From positions 1,426,001 through 1,490,000 of the forward strand of contig JACZZP010000011.1 in the NCBI GenBank assembly GCA_015183035.1: a stretch of DNA of 64,000 nt, given 5' to 3'. How positions within the stretch are numbered: the stretch's first letter is position 1; the number at the start of each line of letters is the position of its first letter. Source of the stretch: Meloidogyne chitwoodi. Taxonomy: Eukaryota > Nematoda > Chromadorea > Rhabditida > Meloidogynidae. Below the pieces are notes generated by a model. The model was given only the letters and a program-made list of their open reading frames with translations, searched no databases and was not told the DNA's origin. Position numbers and translations under genes: made by a program. Positions 45,133 through 58,300 of this stretch are shown here, piece after piece.

Positions 45133-48100
45133 ATGTTTTTCTTATTTCAACATTTATTAATTTTTATTAAATTTATTTTATTATTACTACTAATTATTAA
45201 TAATGTCATTTCATTGCCAAATATTGGTAGGTTTTTAAAAAAATTTTTTTTAATTTTTTATGGTTTCTCTTATTTTTATTTATTTAAAAAAATAATTATT
45301 TTGAGTCGGTTTTTTATATTTTTATATATTTCCTATTTTTATTTTCATCTGTTCGCTCATCCCTTTTTTGCAAAGCCAAAAAAGCTTTATTAACAGGAAC
45401 TCTTTTTTTACTATTCAAACCAATTAAATATATGCCGACAATTGGCAAAGAGAAAAAATAAATAAAATAAATTTTTTAAACAAATATATTTAAAAAAATA
45501 TATTTGTTTGGTTTATAATTTGTTAAAAATAAATTTATTATTTTGTTTGAGTATTAATTGGAAATTAAAATTGGAAATATAAAATTGTTAAATATTTAAA
45601 ATCTAATTAAAATTTTAAACTTCTGTTTTTTCTTTTGTAATAGGTCAATAATATATTTAAAATGGCCAAAAAATACATCAATCACTGCGGCACTTTTCTA
45701 ACTTTTAAAATATATTTTTTCTTTTTTTTTTAAAGATTGCCGATTTTCTGTTGAATGGATATATTTAAAAAAATAATTTTTTTATTAAAAAACAAATGCA
45801 TCTATTTTTTAGTTCTCTTAGCACATAATGAAGAGGAACTTATTTTGAAAATAAAATAATTTTATAGTCTAAATTTTTATTAAATTATCCTAGTAATTTA
45901 TTTTTAAAATTACAGTATATCTATCTCTAAAATTAACATTTTGTTTTGTTATCTCTATTTTTGAACATTTGTTTCTTAATTTTATTTTTAACAAATCCTC
46001 TCAATCAAAACTTTTGACAGATTTTTCATCACTTTCACACTTTAATATTTCTTTTTTATTTTGACAATTTTAAATTACTGTAATCCGCTAAACAATTTTT
46101 GGAACAATTGTTGAAAATATATTTTAAAATATAATAAAAATAAATTATTTATTTAATTTATTTATTTTTAAAATTTAAATCTCTCTCTCTCTCTTAGACT
46201 TTTTCTTTAAAAACATATTTTTTAACTTTGAAATTTGGACTCTTTTTTAAAAGATTTATTTATTTTTTAAATATGCACATTTTTAGATCTTCTTCTAAAA
46301 TTACTTTTTATTTTTTTATTCAAAACATTTGGCCATTTTTTTATTTTTTGGTAGCTTAAAATGTTGACGTCTGGTGGAATTTCTAATTTTTATTTATTTG
46401 ATTTAGATAAAAGAATTTTAAGAAAAAAAATTAAAATATTAATTATTAAAAATAATTACAGTAATTTTGAAAAATAATAATAAATAATTATAATATTATT
46501 TATTTTATCTGATCTTTTATTGGCACTTTCTTCTTTTTTTATTTTATTTCTCTCTAGACATTTAATCGTAAATTTGTTGTTCAAAAAATCTGTTTATTTT
46601 TAAGAGAACACAATCTTCTCTGATTTATGACTTTTCTTTTATTTTTAATTTAAAAATAAAAGAAAATAAAATTATTATTTATTTTTATAAAATATATTTA
46701 AATTAAGGAATGTTTTTTTTTGTTTTTCCATATTTTTTAAATTAATTATTTAATATTTTTCTATCCTTGTTACATTTTTTGAAAATAAATATTAATTTTT
46801 AATAATAATAATTTAACAAAAAATACTAGTTTTTTCTTTTTATTTTTTTAACTCTACGGGTCTCTCAAAAAAAAAAGATTAGAACGGAGATGAGTCTAAA
46901 AATTAAAAAAAAACGACGCGCAGTTCGTATTAGGAGGAGGGTATTTTAGTAAAAAGAGAGAAAATATTTGAGAACAAAAATATTGAATAAAAAGCTAAAA
47001 ATTTATTTTAGATTATATAGGAAAGAGAGTCTTCTTTTGTAAGGTATTAATCTCTTTGACAATAGAAAATATTTTTTTGGTAATAAAAATATTTTTGGGT
47101 AATGCACATTTATTGTATTTTTAGGGGATTTTTAATGAAGGAAATAAATCTTTTTTTTTTAATTTTTGAACGATTTTGATAACTGAAAATGGTAAAAAAA
47201 GAAAGAACACTTTTAGTGGATTTTATAAATTTATTTTATTTTTTAATTATAATATTTATTTATTTCTTAAATTATTTTTTAAAATTAATATATTCTAAAA
47301 ATCAAAATTAAATTGTTGCATTATTTGCTAAAAAGAAGGCATTCTCTTTTTATGTTTTTCTTTTTTTTTTTAATTTTTACTCTTTAAGATTATCTTCTTT
47401 TCTTTTTTTCTTCTTCTTAAAAAAAGCTTCTATACATTAAATAATTCCTCTTATTAAAATTACCTTTTTTCTTTTATCCTTTTCCTTCTTTTAAAAATAA
47501 TTATATTTATTTAATATTCTCTAATTTTAAAAAAATATTTAAATTGAATATCCTGAAGATATAAATAATTTTTATTTTTTTATATTTCTTAAAAAAAGAA
47601 TATTTTTGATAGAAAGTGCTAAAATATATTAATGTTCATTTACTATTTTTATTTTTTCTATTATTTATCAAAATATATCTTTTATTTTATTTTCTAAAAA
47701 TAATTAATGTTCATCACCACCTCTTCTACATTTTCTTTTTTTTTTAGAAGAAAGGGTCTTTTAATTTTTTGTCTTTTTTATTCTTCTCACAGAGAAGGTC
47801 AAAAGGTTCTTTAGAAAAATAAAATGAATGTAGAAAAGAAAAAAGACTAAAAAATAATTTAAAAATGAACTATTAAATACTAAACATATCCTTTTGCCAA
47901 AAAATTCAAAAATATAATTATGACCAGAATAATTAAAAAAAATAAAATAATAACACTTAAAAACACTTAAAAAAGCTTTTTAATAATTAATTCTTTAAAA
48001 ACATTTCTTCAAGGTAAAAAACACATTAATATATTTAAGAGGAATATAAAAAGCTTTTAATGCACTTTTTATAATAAATAAATAAATAAATATTAAAGTA

Positions 48101-51100
48101 GTAATTAATAATAAGGGAAGAAAGTTGGAAAATAAAAAATAATTTAAGGAATAAAAAAAAACTTTGAAATAATTAATTAATATAATTAAAAAATAATTTA
48201 AATTAAATATTTAAATTAAAATATTTATTTATTTTTAAAAAAACAGAAGAATGTATTACTAAATCACTTGGAATGGAATCAGGCAAAATAAAAGATGAAC
48301 AATTAATTGCTTCTTCTTCTTTTGATCCATTAAGTACTAGTCCAATTAATGCTAGGTAATTTATTTATTTATTAATATTTTTTATAAATTTAATTCTTTT
48401 ATTTTTATTTTCTCTCATCAAAGGATTAAAAAATAAATTCCGTTCAAATTTTATAAAATATTTTTCTTTTTCAATTAATCCTTTATTTAATATATATTTT
48501 GGAAAATAGTAAAAATGAGAAACAAATATTTATGTAATCCCCAAAAGAAAAATTAGTATTATTTATTTAAATTTGGAGGAACATTAAAAAATTTGAAAAA
48601 TAAATTGACAAATTTAATAAAAATTAATTTATATTTAAAAAAATAATTTCTCTATTATTTTAAAAAATTAACAAATTTTAAAGAGTTGGAAATAAACTTT
48701 TTAGGTTATATTTTTACTAAATTTTATTATATTCCTTTAATGTCACACTTTTGAGTCAATTGTTTTTTTTAAATTATTATTTTTTTATTTATTTTTATTA
48801 TATTTCCTTTTTTATAAAAAATATATTTAAGTTGACTGAATAGGCCATTGCATTATAAATTTGTTTTTTTCTTTTTGTTTTTATGTCCACTTTCCCCAAA
48901 TATTCCCAAGAGTGAATTTATTTTTTTTTTTTAGGTTGGTAAAAAGTGTATATTTTTTTTAGTTTTTTTTCCTTATTTGTTCTTATTACTTTTTTTGTTT
49001 TGACTTTTTATAATATAAAATGAAAGAATAAATATATTGGATAAAAGTGAGAGGAAAATAAAAAAAATATTTTTTATTAAATTTAGAATGGGGGAATTAA
49101 TTATATTTTAAATTTGAATAAAATTTAAAATATTTTTTAAATAAATAAATAATTTTAGGTTAAACACAGAAAGTGGAAGTGGTGCATGGTTTGTTTTATA
49201 TTTATTAAAATTATATTTTAAATTTTTGATAAAAATATATTTAGAAGGAATTTTTTGTTAAATATTTGACAAATATTGTTGAAAATGTTTATCTTAAGTT
49301 TTTTAAAATTATTATAAAACTAATTTCAGAATTTTCAGAGAAATTATTTATTTTCTTCTTCTTTTAGGTGTCCAGCATCTCAAATTAATGCAACTTCTCA
49401 TGAATGGATTCAAATAGAATTAACTAAAGAATATATGATTGTTGGAGTAAAATAAATAAATAAATAAAAATAATTTTATTTTATTTAGGTAAGCACTCAA
49501 GGCCGTTGGGATAAAGGCAGAGGATTAGAATTTTCCTCTGCTTATATGATCGAGTATTGGCGTCCATCATTGGGTCGTTGGGCAAGATATAAGGATAGCT
49601 ATGGAAATGAGGTAAATTAACAAATTTATTTATTTTTAATTTTTACTTAAAAAATTAATGTTAAATTTTTAAAATATAAAATAAATTAAAAATTTCGATG
49701 AGATTTCGTCCATATACGTAAAATAAAGGGGAAAAACTAATAAGATGTTGAAGATTATAATACTTAAGTGCTTTTTGTTAAAAAATTTAAATAAAAAATT
49801 ATATAATGAATTAAAAAAATTTTTAATTTTTTTGACTCAATCATTTCTAAAAAAAAATAATTTCAAAATCTCCACTTCACTCTTTTCTAATAAAATTTGA
49901 ATATATTATTTTTGCGCATCTGTCTCTTTTTTTATTTTTATTAATTCCCTTCCTTGTCATTTCGTCTGACTTTTATTATAAAAATTCAAGTACATTTATT
50001 TATTTTATTATTCTCTCAGAATTTAATCAAAAGTATGTTCTTCATTCACCCTTTTTTATTATATTTTGATTATATAAAACATTAATAATAATAATAATCT
50101 AACAGAAGAACAAGTCAAGGCCATTAATATTGTCTTTTATTTTCTCTCATTATTTCCCCACCAATTTACACACACTTTAGAGATAGAACCGACAACAAAA
50201 ACATATTTTAAAAGAAAATATTATAATAATAACATTTTAAAAATAAATAATAGATCTTAATCAAATTTTAAAATTATAAAAAAAATTATAAAAATTTTGG
50301 CGGGATCTTGTCTTTATTTAAATTATTAATACAATTATTTATTTAAAAGAACCTAAAAAATATATATTTTTTAATTATCTTATTTAACAAATTAGATTTT
50401 AATGAAATTAATAATAATTAGATGACAACAGATATATGTATATTTAATTTTATTATGATCAATCAGTCTTTTTTAGGTTACTTAACCTGTTATTTTTGAA
50501 TATTAATTATATCTATTAAATTTTAAAATATTTTTCTATTAATTTTAATTCTTTATTTTAATTTAATTTTATATTCAAAAATAACAATTTTGCATAATAT
50601 TCTCAATTCTTTTTGTATTTTATTTATATTTTTAGCTACTAATCTATTTCTTCATTTATCTCTTTTTCTAAATGACAATTTTCTAATAAAAATGTGCGCG
50701 TAAATGTCCAAACTATGGCATTTTAGAGAATATTTTAAGAAAAAGAGAAAAGTATTATTTATTGGAAAATAAAATGAAAAAAAAAATTTAAGCGGAAATT
50801 GTCAATAGCGAACGGAATCTTTGATGAAGCATTAAAAGAAAAAGATGCTTTTGTGGAAATAAAATGACCAAAATAAAATAGAAAGGGAGGAAAGGAAGGT
50901 TTAAAATTGAAAATGAAATGAGAAAATTTAAAAGAAAAAAAATAAAAAATAAATTTAAAAATATTTAAAAGGATTGAGAGGAAATATTATTTTAGGATAT
51001 TTAACTATTTTAAAATAAAATTAAAATAAAATATTTTAATTATTTTTGCTCAGATTATTTTGGCAAATTCAAATACACAAACTGCTGTTCTTAGATTATT

Positions 51101-53118
51101 AGATGGAGGAATTATTGCAAAATTGATTCGTTTAATTCCAGTGAGTGAATCAATTAGAACTGTTTGTCTTCGTTTTGAGCTTTATGGTTGTTTATATAAA
51201 GGTAATTTATTTAATTATTTTGAATATATAATTAATCTAATTTAGATAAATTAAATTATAAAGATCTCAGATTTATTTGTCTTTACCTTGGAAAATACCC
51301 ATCTTCCTATCCTTCTAAGTGTTTCCCTTTTAATAAAATCAAACAATTTAGAACCACTTGTCTCTTATTCTGCTCCTTCTGGTGCCATAGTAGATGCTTT
51401 AGATTTACGTGACCTTAGCTATGATGGTTGGACTGTTTCCCCTCTAACAGAATCATCAGAATCTTTAAATTCATTTTCTGATATTATTTGGATGCGTGGT
51501 GGTCTTGGACATCTTTTTGATGGAAAAAAGGGAAATGATAATTTTGAAGAATCTCCAAATAATTGGATTGGTTGGCATAAAAGTCAAAAATTAGGTATTA
51601 AATAAATAAATTAATTAATTAATTAAATAATATTTATTTATTTTTCTTTTTTTAAGGTCCATTTATTCCAATAGAATTTATTTTTACTCAAAGACAAAAT
51701 TTATCTGCTATTTTATTATATACTTCTAATTTTCGAAGAAGAGGTGCTCGAATATTTAGTTCTGTTCGTTTACATTTTTCTCTTCTTGGAGGAGAATTTT
51801 CTTCACGTATTATTGAAGTAATATTTATTTTTAATTTTTTAATTTAATTTTTAATTTTAAGAAAAACTTTCCAGAAGATTCTCAATTTGAGAATTCTAGA
51901 TGGGTACGTATACCAATTCCTCAAAGAATAGCTTCTCGTTTAAGAATTGAAATATTTTTTGATCAAAATTCAGATTGGTTATTATTAAGTGAAGTACTTT
52001 TTGAAATTGGTTTTTATTTTAATTTTAATTAAAAATTAATAAATATTATTTAAAAGAATCTTTTAATAATTATGATTTAATACAAAAACAACAATCTTCT
52101 TTATTTTATGAAAATAATGAAGATATAGATATATCTGAAGATAATAATAATATTATTAATTTATGGCCTTTTATTGAAAATTGTTATTTATTAATTATTG
52201 GTAAATAATTAATATATTTTAATTAATTAATTAATTTTAATTTAAAGTAATATTCTTTGGAACATTTATTTCATTAATTACCTTTTTTATTTGTCTTCGT
52301 TCTCTTATTTTTTCTTCTCGAAGAAAAAGAAGACAAAAACAAAAACAATTATCACCAACAAATACTTCTTCTATTAATTATTCAAATAATGGATCATCTT
52401 CTTTAACATCTAATAATAAAATAATTAATTCTTCATCTTCTTTAAAACATTCAAAATCTTTATTATTACAACAATTACTTCAAGGTGCTAAGAGAAAGAT
52501 GGAAGTTAAAAAGGTAAAAATAATTAATTTAAATAAATTTTTTAAATTAATCAAAATATATTTTATTTTATTTTTAAAGTGTCGATTAGGTTCTTCTCAA
52601 TCTCATATATTACTTAAACTTCCCTTTGATTCTATTAATGATAAAGAACAACAAAATGAATTAATTGATATTGCTAATCTTGTATTACAACATAATAAAA
52701 ATAATAATAAAATATTAAATGATAATAATGAAAGTCAATATGCTGATTTAGATGATATTAATTTAATACAAAATTGTAATAATAATAATTTTCAAAAAGA
52801 ATTATTATTTCCAACTGCTACAATTAAAAGACCATCAACACTTTTACATTATGCAACTAGTAGAGATTTACTTATTAATAATAGAAGAAGACCTAATAAT
52901 AATATTTTTGATGAATTTGAAGAAATTTCTAGAACTGAGTTTGTTTTTATTTAATTTAAAAAATTATTTAAAATATTTAAAGAAGTCCAACAAATAAATC
53001 AGACTTTTTATCATCTCAGCAACGTTACTTTGGAACACCTACAATGGACAATTTTTCTCCTTCTTTAATACCTCCACCAATTCCTTTATTACCTCCTCCA
53101 CCTCAAAATAAGAAATAA
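45133..53118 (+). CDS. Discoidin domain receptor-like protein without a kinase domain
   Basis: Exon 1 (45133-45226) encodes a signal peptide ending NNVISLPNIG. After a 3-kb intron, exons at 48247-48355, 49159-49188, 49368-49446, 49489-49611 and 51054-51201 encode a discoidin (F5/8C) domain: ECITKSLGMESGKIKDEQL, GAWCPASQINATSHEWIQIE, TQGRWDKGRGLEFSSAYMIE. Exons from 51352 on give the second, DS-like domain (LVSYSAPSGAIVDALDLRD, SYDGWTV, GGLGHLFDGKKG). A single membrane segment follows near 52250 (VIFFGTFISLITFFICL), then basic residues and a 200-residue Asn/Ser-rich tail that ends PPPIPLLPPPPQNKK, TAA 53118. DDRs are collagen receptor tyrosine kinases. Here the protein stops in the proline-rich juxtamembrane region and no kinase exons occur before the next gene. 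Splice joins keep frame throughout. Confidence 0.88.
45227..48246. other. 3-kb first intron of the DDR-like gene
   Basis: It lies between the signal-peptide exon and the first discoidin exon. It is AT-rich with no second gene or structured repeat seen. A CTCTCTCTCTCT run is present near 46185. First introns of this size often carry enhancers, but none is identifiable by eye. Confidence 0.5.
49612..51053. other. 1.4-kb intron of the DDR-like gene
   Basis: AT-rich sequence between two discoidin-domain exons. No gene or ordered repeat was seen in it. Confidence 0.45.
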
Positions 53119-53554
53119 TTTAAATTAATTAAAATTAAATTAAATTATTTTTATTAATGTTTTGTTCTCCTGTTTATCTATTTTATATCAGACTATTTTT
53201 TAAAAATATTTAGAATTATTTATTTCATATCTCTTTTGATGTTTAAAATAATTATTTTATCCATTATTTCAAATAATTTCCCATTTTTCAAAATATATTT
53301 TATATTATAATTCATTAACCTTTGATTTAAAATGTTTGGCCAATATCTCCTTTTTATTTTTACATTACAAAAGTAGATTGGTGCCCATCCCCTTTACATC
53401 TTCTACCATCCAATTTTTTATGTTTATTTAAAAAATAGATAATAATAATATTTTTATTATTCTTCGTCTTTTTAATTGGTAACTTTCTTTATTTTAAAAT
53501 AAAAATTATTCTATAACATTTATAAACAAAATCATCTTTTAAAAAAATATAAAA
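53119..53554. other. Intergenic gap between the DDR-like and MOLO-1-like genes
   Basis: About 440 bp of AT-rich sequence. No kinase-domain coding sequence is present, which matters for reading the DDR-like gene as kinase-less. It must contain the promoter or trans-splice site of the next gene. Confidence 0.6.
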
Positions 53555-55120
53555 ATGTTAATATTATTATTATTTAATTTATTTTTATTTATTAAATTCA
53601 ATTTTGGAGATTGGAAAAATTATCCATCTCCTCAAGAAAATGCTTATTGGAAATGTGGAGTTACAAAACCAACATTTGTCTGTGATCCTGATGGATTAAT
53701 TAATGATGATAAAGGAAATTGTTGAATTAGTTGAAAATTTTAAAGAAAAAACAAAAATGGTAATAAAATTAAAATAAAATATAATTAATTTTTTAATGTT
53801 TAATTTGGTATAATTAATTAAAATTTTATTTTTAATAATTAATGGGAAATCTTTCTAATTGATAATTTTGTAAAAAATATTTAAATATAAATTTATAGAC
53901 TAATTCAAAATATTTATGTGTTAGAGAAGGAATAAGACTTATTGTAGCATTATCTAATAATTATATAGGAACATATTATGAAGATGATATATTATATTAT
54001 GACCAAGTATATGCAGATGGACAAACTGTAAGTTTTTAATTTATTTATTAAAATGGAAATATTATTAAAGGAATTCTGCTCAAATGATAGAAAATGGATT
54101 TCTCCAACAGGTTGTGTACAAGGAATTGAATTAAATGAAAATGGTATTTATTATTGCAAAGGAAAGTATAATGACATTCCAGGACTTTATAAACATGATT
54201 ATGAATTACTTAAAAATTTAGAGGTTTTTATTTTTTTAAACAAAACATTTAATTTTCAAAATGAAAAGGATAAATTTATGAAAAGACAGATTCAAAAATA
54301 TATTTAATTTTATATATCTTTTTTAAATAAAATATTTAAACAATTTTAAATAGATTAATAAAATTAAAAACAAAGAATATTTTGATGCACTTAAATCTTA
54401 TATTGAAAATATGCTTGTCCTTTATATTCACCGACTTTCAGTTTTTGATAAAAATAATAATAAAAGGTATTTAATATTTTTAATAGAATTAAACAAATTA
54501 TATTATTTGAAAATATAAATTAAAAATAAATAAATAATAATTTTACAGCAAATTAATTATTGAAAAACAAAATTTGACAAATATTCCAGAAGTTACAAAA
54601 TCTGAACATTTTAATAATTTGTGAGTTTTATATTAAATTAAATAATCAAAAATTGATTATAATAAATTAATATAAAATTTAAAAAAATATATTTAATTCT
54701 TAATTTTAAATAATTTAATTATTTAAGATTAATTTCGAAAGATTAGACCGAAATTAAAAATTTAATTGATTATGAGATATTTAAATTTCTAATAATCTAT
54801 TTTCTTTACCTTAATATAGTTTAATATTCCAATATATAAATTAATCCTCTAAAAAAATAATGGGTTTCTATTTAAATATTAAAATTTTTATAATAAAATT
54901 CTTTCTATTTTTTAGGAGTTTATTTGGAATTTTAGCTCTTAGTTGTGGATTTGCTTTTTTATTTTATAAATTTCGACAATATGAAAAATTTTTCAAAAAA
55001 ATAAATACTTCTTCTATAGAATTAATTGAAAATGGGGAAAATGAAAAGAATAAAAAACAAAATAATGAAAAAGAAGAAAAAATTGTAAAAATAAATAATA
55101 ATCAATTAACTAATATTTAA
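53555..55120 (+). CDS. MOLO-1/TPM-type membrane protein, with an apparent frameshift
   Basis: The gene starts at ATG 53555 with a signal peptide (MLILLLFNLFLFIKFNFGDW), then NYPSPQENAYWKCG and FVCDPDGLINDDK, as in nematode proteins with the TPM-like domain of MOLO-1, the modulator of levamisole receptors. The frame then meets TGA at 53723-53725, but a shift of one base opens EIVELVENFKEKTKM, which is what the family has next. No intron explains the change. Later exons are intact: YLCVREGIRLIVALSNNYIG, KWISPTGCVQGIELNENGIY, YFDALKSYIENMLVLYIHRL, then a membrane segment SLFGILALSCGFAFLFYKF and a charged tail to TAA 55120. The protein should face outwards with one membrane anchor. Either the copy is a pseudogene or the assembly has an indel here. 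Confidence 0.7.
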
Positions 55121-55377
55121 ATATATTTTATATTTATTTATTTTCAAAAATCTTATCGTTAATTTATATAATTCATCAATTTAAAAATTATTTTAAAAAC
55201 AACAAATTGTTTAAAAAATTTCAATTTTATTTATTTTTTGCAAAAAAGAACATAAAATAAATAAAAAAAGAGTTTAAAAAATAATTAAAATAAATTAATT
55301 TAATTATAAATATTAGAAAATCATGAAAAAATTTTAATAATTATTTATTAAATTAATAAATTTATTTATAACTTTAT

Positions 55378-58300
55378 TTATTTTTTACAAGTTTTACAAC
55401 AAAAACTTCCATAACGTAATGTATTACATAAACCTAAATTTAAAATATTTTTGCAAACTTGTTCATGTCTTTTTTCTTCAAAACATTTTTCTAATAAATT
55501 ATTTGTTTTATCTTAAATAAATTAAAAATAATTAAATATTTAAATATTATATTTACCAAAATTAATAATATTAATATTTAATGATTCAGAAATTAAAGAA
55601 TCTCCATAAGAACAAGAATATTGACCACTGTCTTGAATTAATAAATTATTTAATTTTAATTCACCAATTAAAGTATTATTATTATTTGAATAAATCTAAA
55701 TTTAATTTTAATTAATTATATTTAATTTAATTAATTTACTTTTTCTTCTTTCCATTCTTCTTTTTTATTAAATAAAAATTCACGTCCATTTTTATACCAA
55801 GTAAAATTATTATTATTAAAATAATTATTATTTTCAATTATTAAACATTTTAAATTTAAATTAGCATTTCCTTCAATTAATGTTCCTATTGGAAAAACAA
55901 AAATCTTTGCTCTTTGAGGTTTTTTTAAAATTATATTTTCTTTTAATAAATTATTTTTAATAGTTATTTGTGTTGAATTAATAATAAAAGAAGAAGAAGA
56001 ATTATTGCATTTTAATAAACAATCTTCTTCAGAAAGAAATCTATTAGCATTTCCACGACATCCACCAAAAGTAAATCTATTTAATTAATAAAATTAAAAA
56101 TTAATTTAAAAGTAAAATATAATTTTATTAATAAAATTATAAATAATTACCTTCTACATTGTTTATGTAAAATATCAAAATACCAAAGAGAAACAAAATC
56201 TTCACAAGGACCTCCATCCATTGGTAATTGACATATATTTATTTTATTATTATAAATATCTATTTCACGATTACATAAATTCTCACATTCTGATTTACTT
56301 AAAAAATATAATTATTTATTTTTTAATTAAAAAAAAACCTTTGAAATCTATTTCCATTACCCCCACATCCATTCCACATAAAAAGTTTACATTTTCTTTC
56401 TTTTGGTATAAAATACCATTTTTGTATTTTAATTTCATTATTATTATTTTCTTTTTCTTTTTTATTATTATTTTCACATTCTTTACTTCCTTTATTAAAT
56501 TCTAATTGACAAATATTTTTATTTTTCCAATCTCCACATGCACGTAAACAAGATTCATATGAAAGAAAATTATTAGAATTTTGTGCACATCCTGTATAAA
56601 AAAATCCAATACAATCATTTTTATCTATATCATAGCGAAAACGAAGTATTTCTCCAAAACATTTTCCTCTCTCTTCTGGTAAGAGACAAAGCTCTTTAAT
56701 TAAAAATATTATTAAAATATATTAATTTAAATAAATGAGAATTTCATTATTTAATATATTTAACATAAATATTAATATAAATTAAATTAAAAATTTTACC
56801 CCTAAATTTTTATTTAAAATTATTTTTTTAAAAAACAAACCAGGTAATTGTCCATATAATAATCCTCCTTCATCTTCTTCTATTATTAATTCTTCTTCTT
56901 CTATATTATTATTTTTATTAATTAATTCATTATTATTAAAATGTTTATATAAATATTCATCTTTTTCCAAAGAACGTACTGTACGACGTATTAAACCTTA
57001 AAATATTTTTAAAATAAATTTTTCAGCCAAAAATATTAAAGTTTTAGTGAATAAATTTTTTTTTAATTTCCTTTTTCTCTATGTAGAAAGGAAAGGAGAG
57101 TAAGGGGAAAGGCACACACACATATAAAATCTAAAAAACCAAAAATATTTTTATACGGAAATGCAAGTGATAAATTTATAAAAAAAAAGTTAACAATTTT
57201 AGAAAATAAAAAAATTATGAAAAATAATGGCATTTAAAGAGAAAAAATATCAGATAGGAGGAATCAATAAGTAATTAATATTTTTAAATTAAAAAATCTC
57301 AAAAATTAATTTTGGCACTTTATTTCGCCTATCCCCTCACACTCCATCCTTTCATTATTCTTTTAATAAAAATCATTTATCAAGTACTTTGTTGGCATTT
57401 AGCCTGACATTCTTCTATTGTACGGAAATTGTTGCTATTTCTGTTTTTAATTTAAAAAAATAATTTTAAATAATTTAAAAAAAGAAATATAAATAAAATA
57501 CCCTAGACATCCACCATATTGAAATGAAGAACATTTTTTGGCATGAAAATCAAAATAGAAACGTTCTGCTTTTCCAGCACATGGACCAGAAACACTTGGC
57601 AATAAACAAGCATCTTTTTTTTAAATAATAATTTTAATAAAAATATTATTATTAACCTATATAATCTCCACAAGTATTTCTACATTCTTGTTCAGTGTCA
57701 AAACGATTAGAATTTCCTTCACATCCTATAAAAATATTAATAAAATTTAATTATTTTAAAATAAAAAAACCTCCATAATGAAAACGATTACAAGTTCCAT
57801 CTAATTTATTAAAATACCATTTTGTAACAAATTGTTTACAAGACCCAGTTTCTTTAGGAGAATCACATATTGGTGATGATAAATGTTGCTTTTGTTGTTG
57901 TTGTTTTTCTCTTCCAATTAATTGGATAATACTTCCAGCAGCAGCTGGAATTATTGGTTGATTAGGTTCTTGAGCATTTGGAACGAATGATGAAATACTT
58001 TTAAATTGGGATGATGGCCCAGAGGGAGGAGGGACATCATGACGGCGAAGACATATAGCCTTAAAAAAACATTTGAAAAAAAATATTTAAAGTAAATAAT
58101 TATTAAATATTTAAAACTTTATTTACTTGACAATCTTCAATGCTATTAAATCTGTTTGTATTTCCTCCACATCCAGAATAAGTAAAACGTTCACATTGTC
58201 CAGTAGCCACTTCATAATACCTAAAATTATTAAATTAATTTAATAAAAATTAAAAATCAAACCAGCTTTCAAAATGGCCTTCACATTTACCAATATCTGG

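Noticed and set aside
46840..46980. GC-richer patch (ACGACGCGCAGTTCG) considered as a small RNA gene
   Set aside because: No match to U6, 5S, tRNA or spliced-leader motifs and no convincing fold was apparent by eye.
47630..47880. Possible MITE with TTCATTTACTATTTT ends
   Set aside because: The supposed arms agree only in AT-rich stretches, and no target duplication is present.
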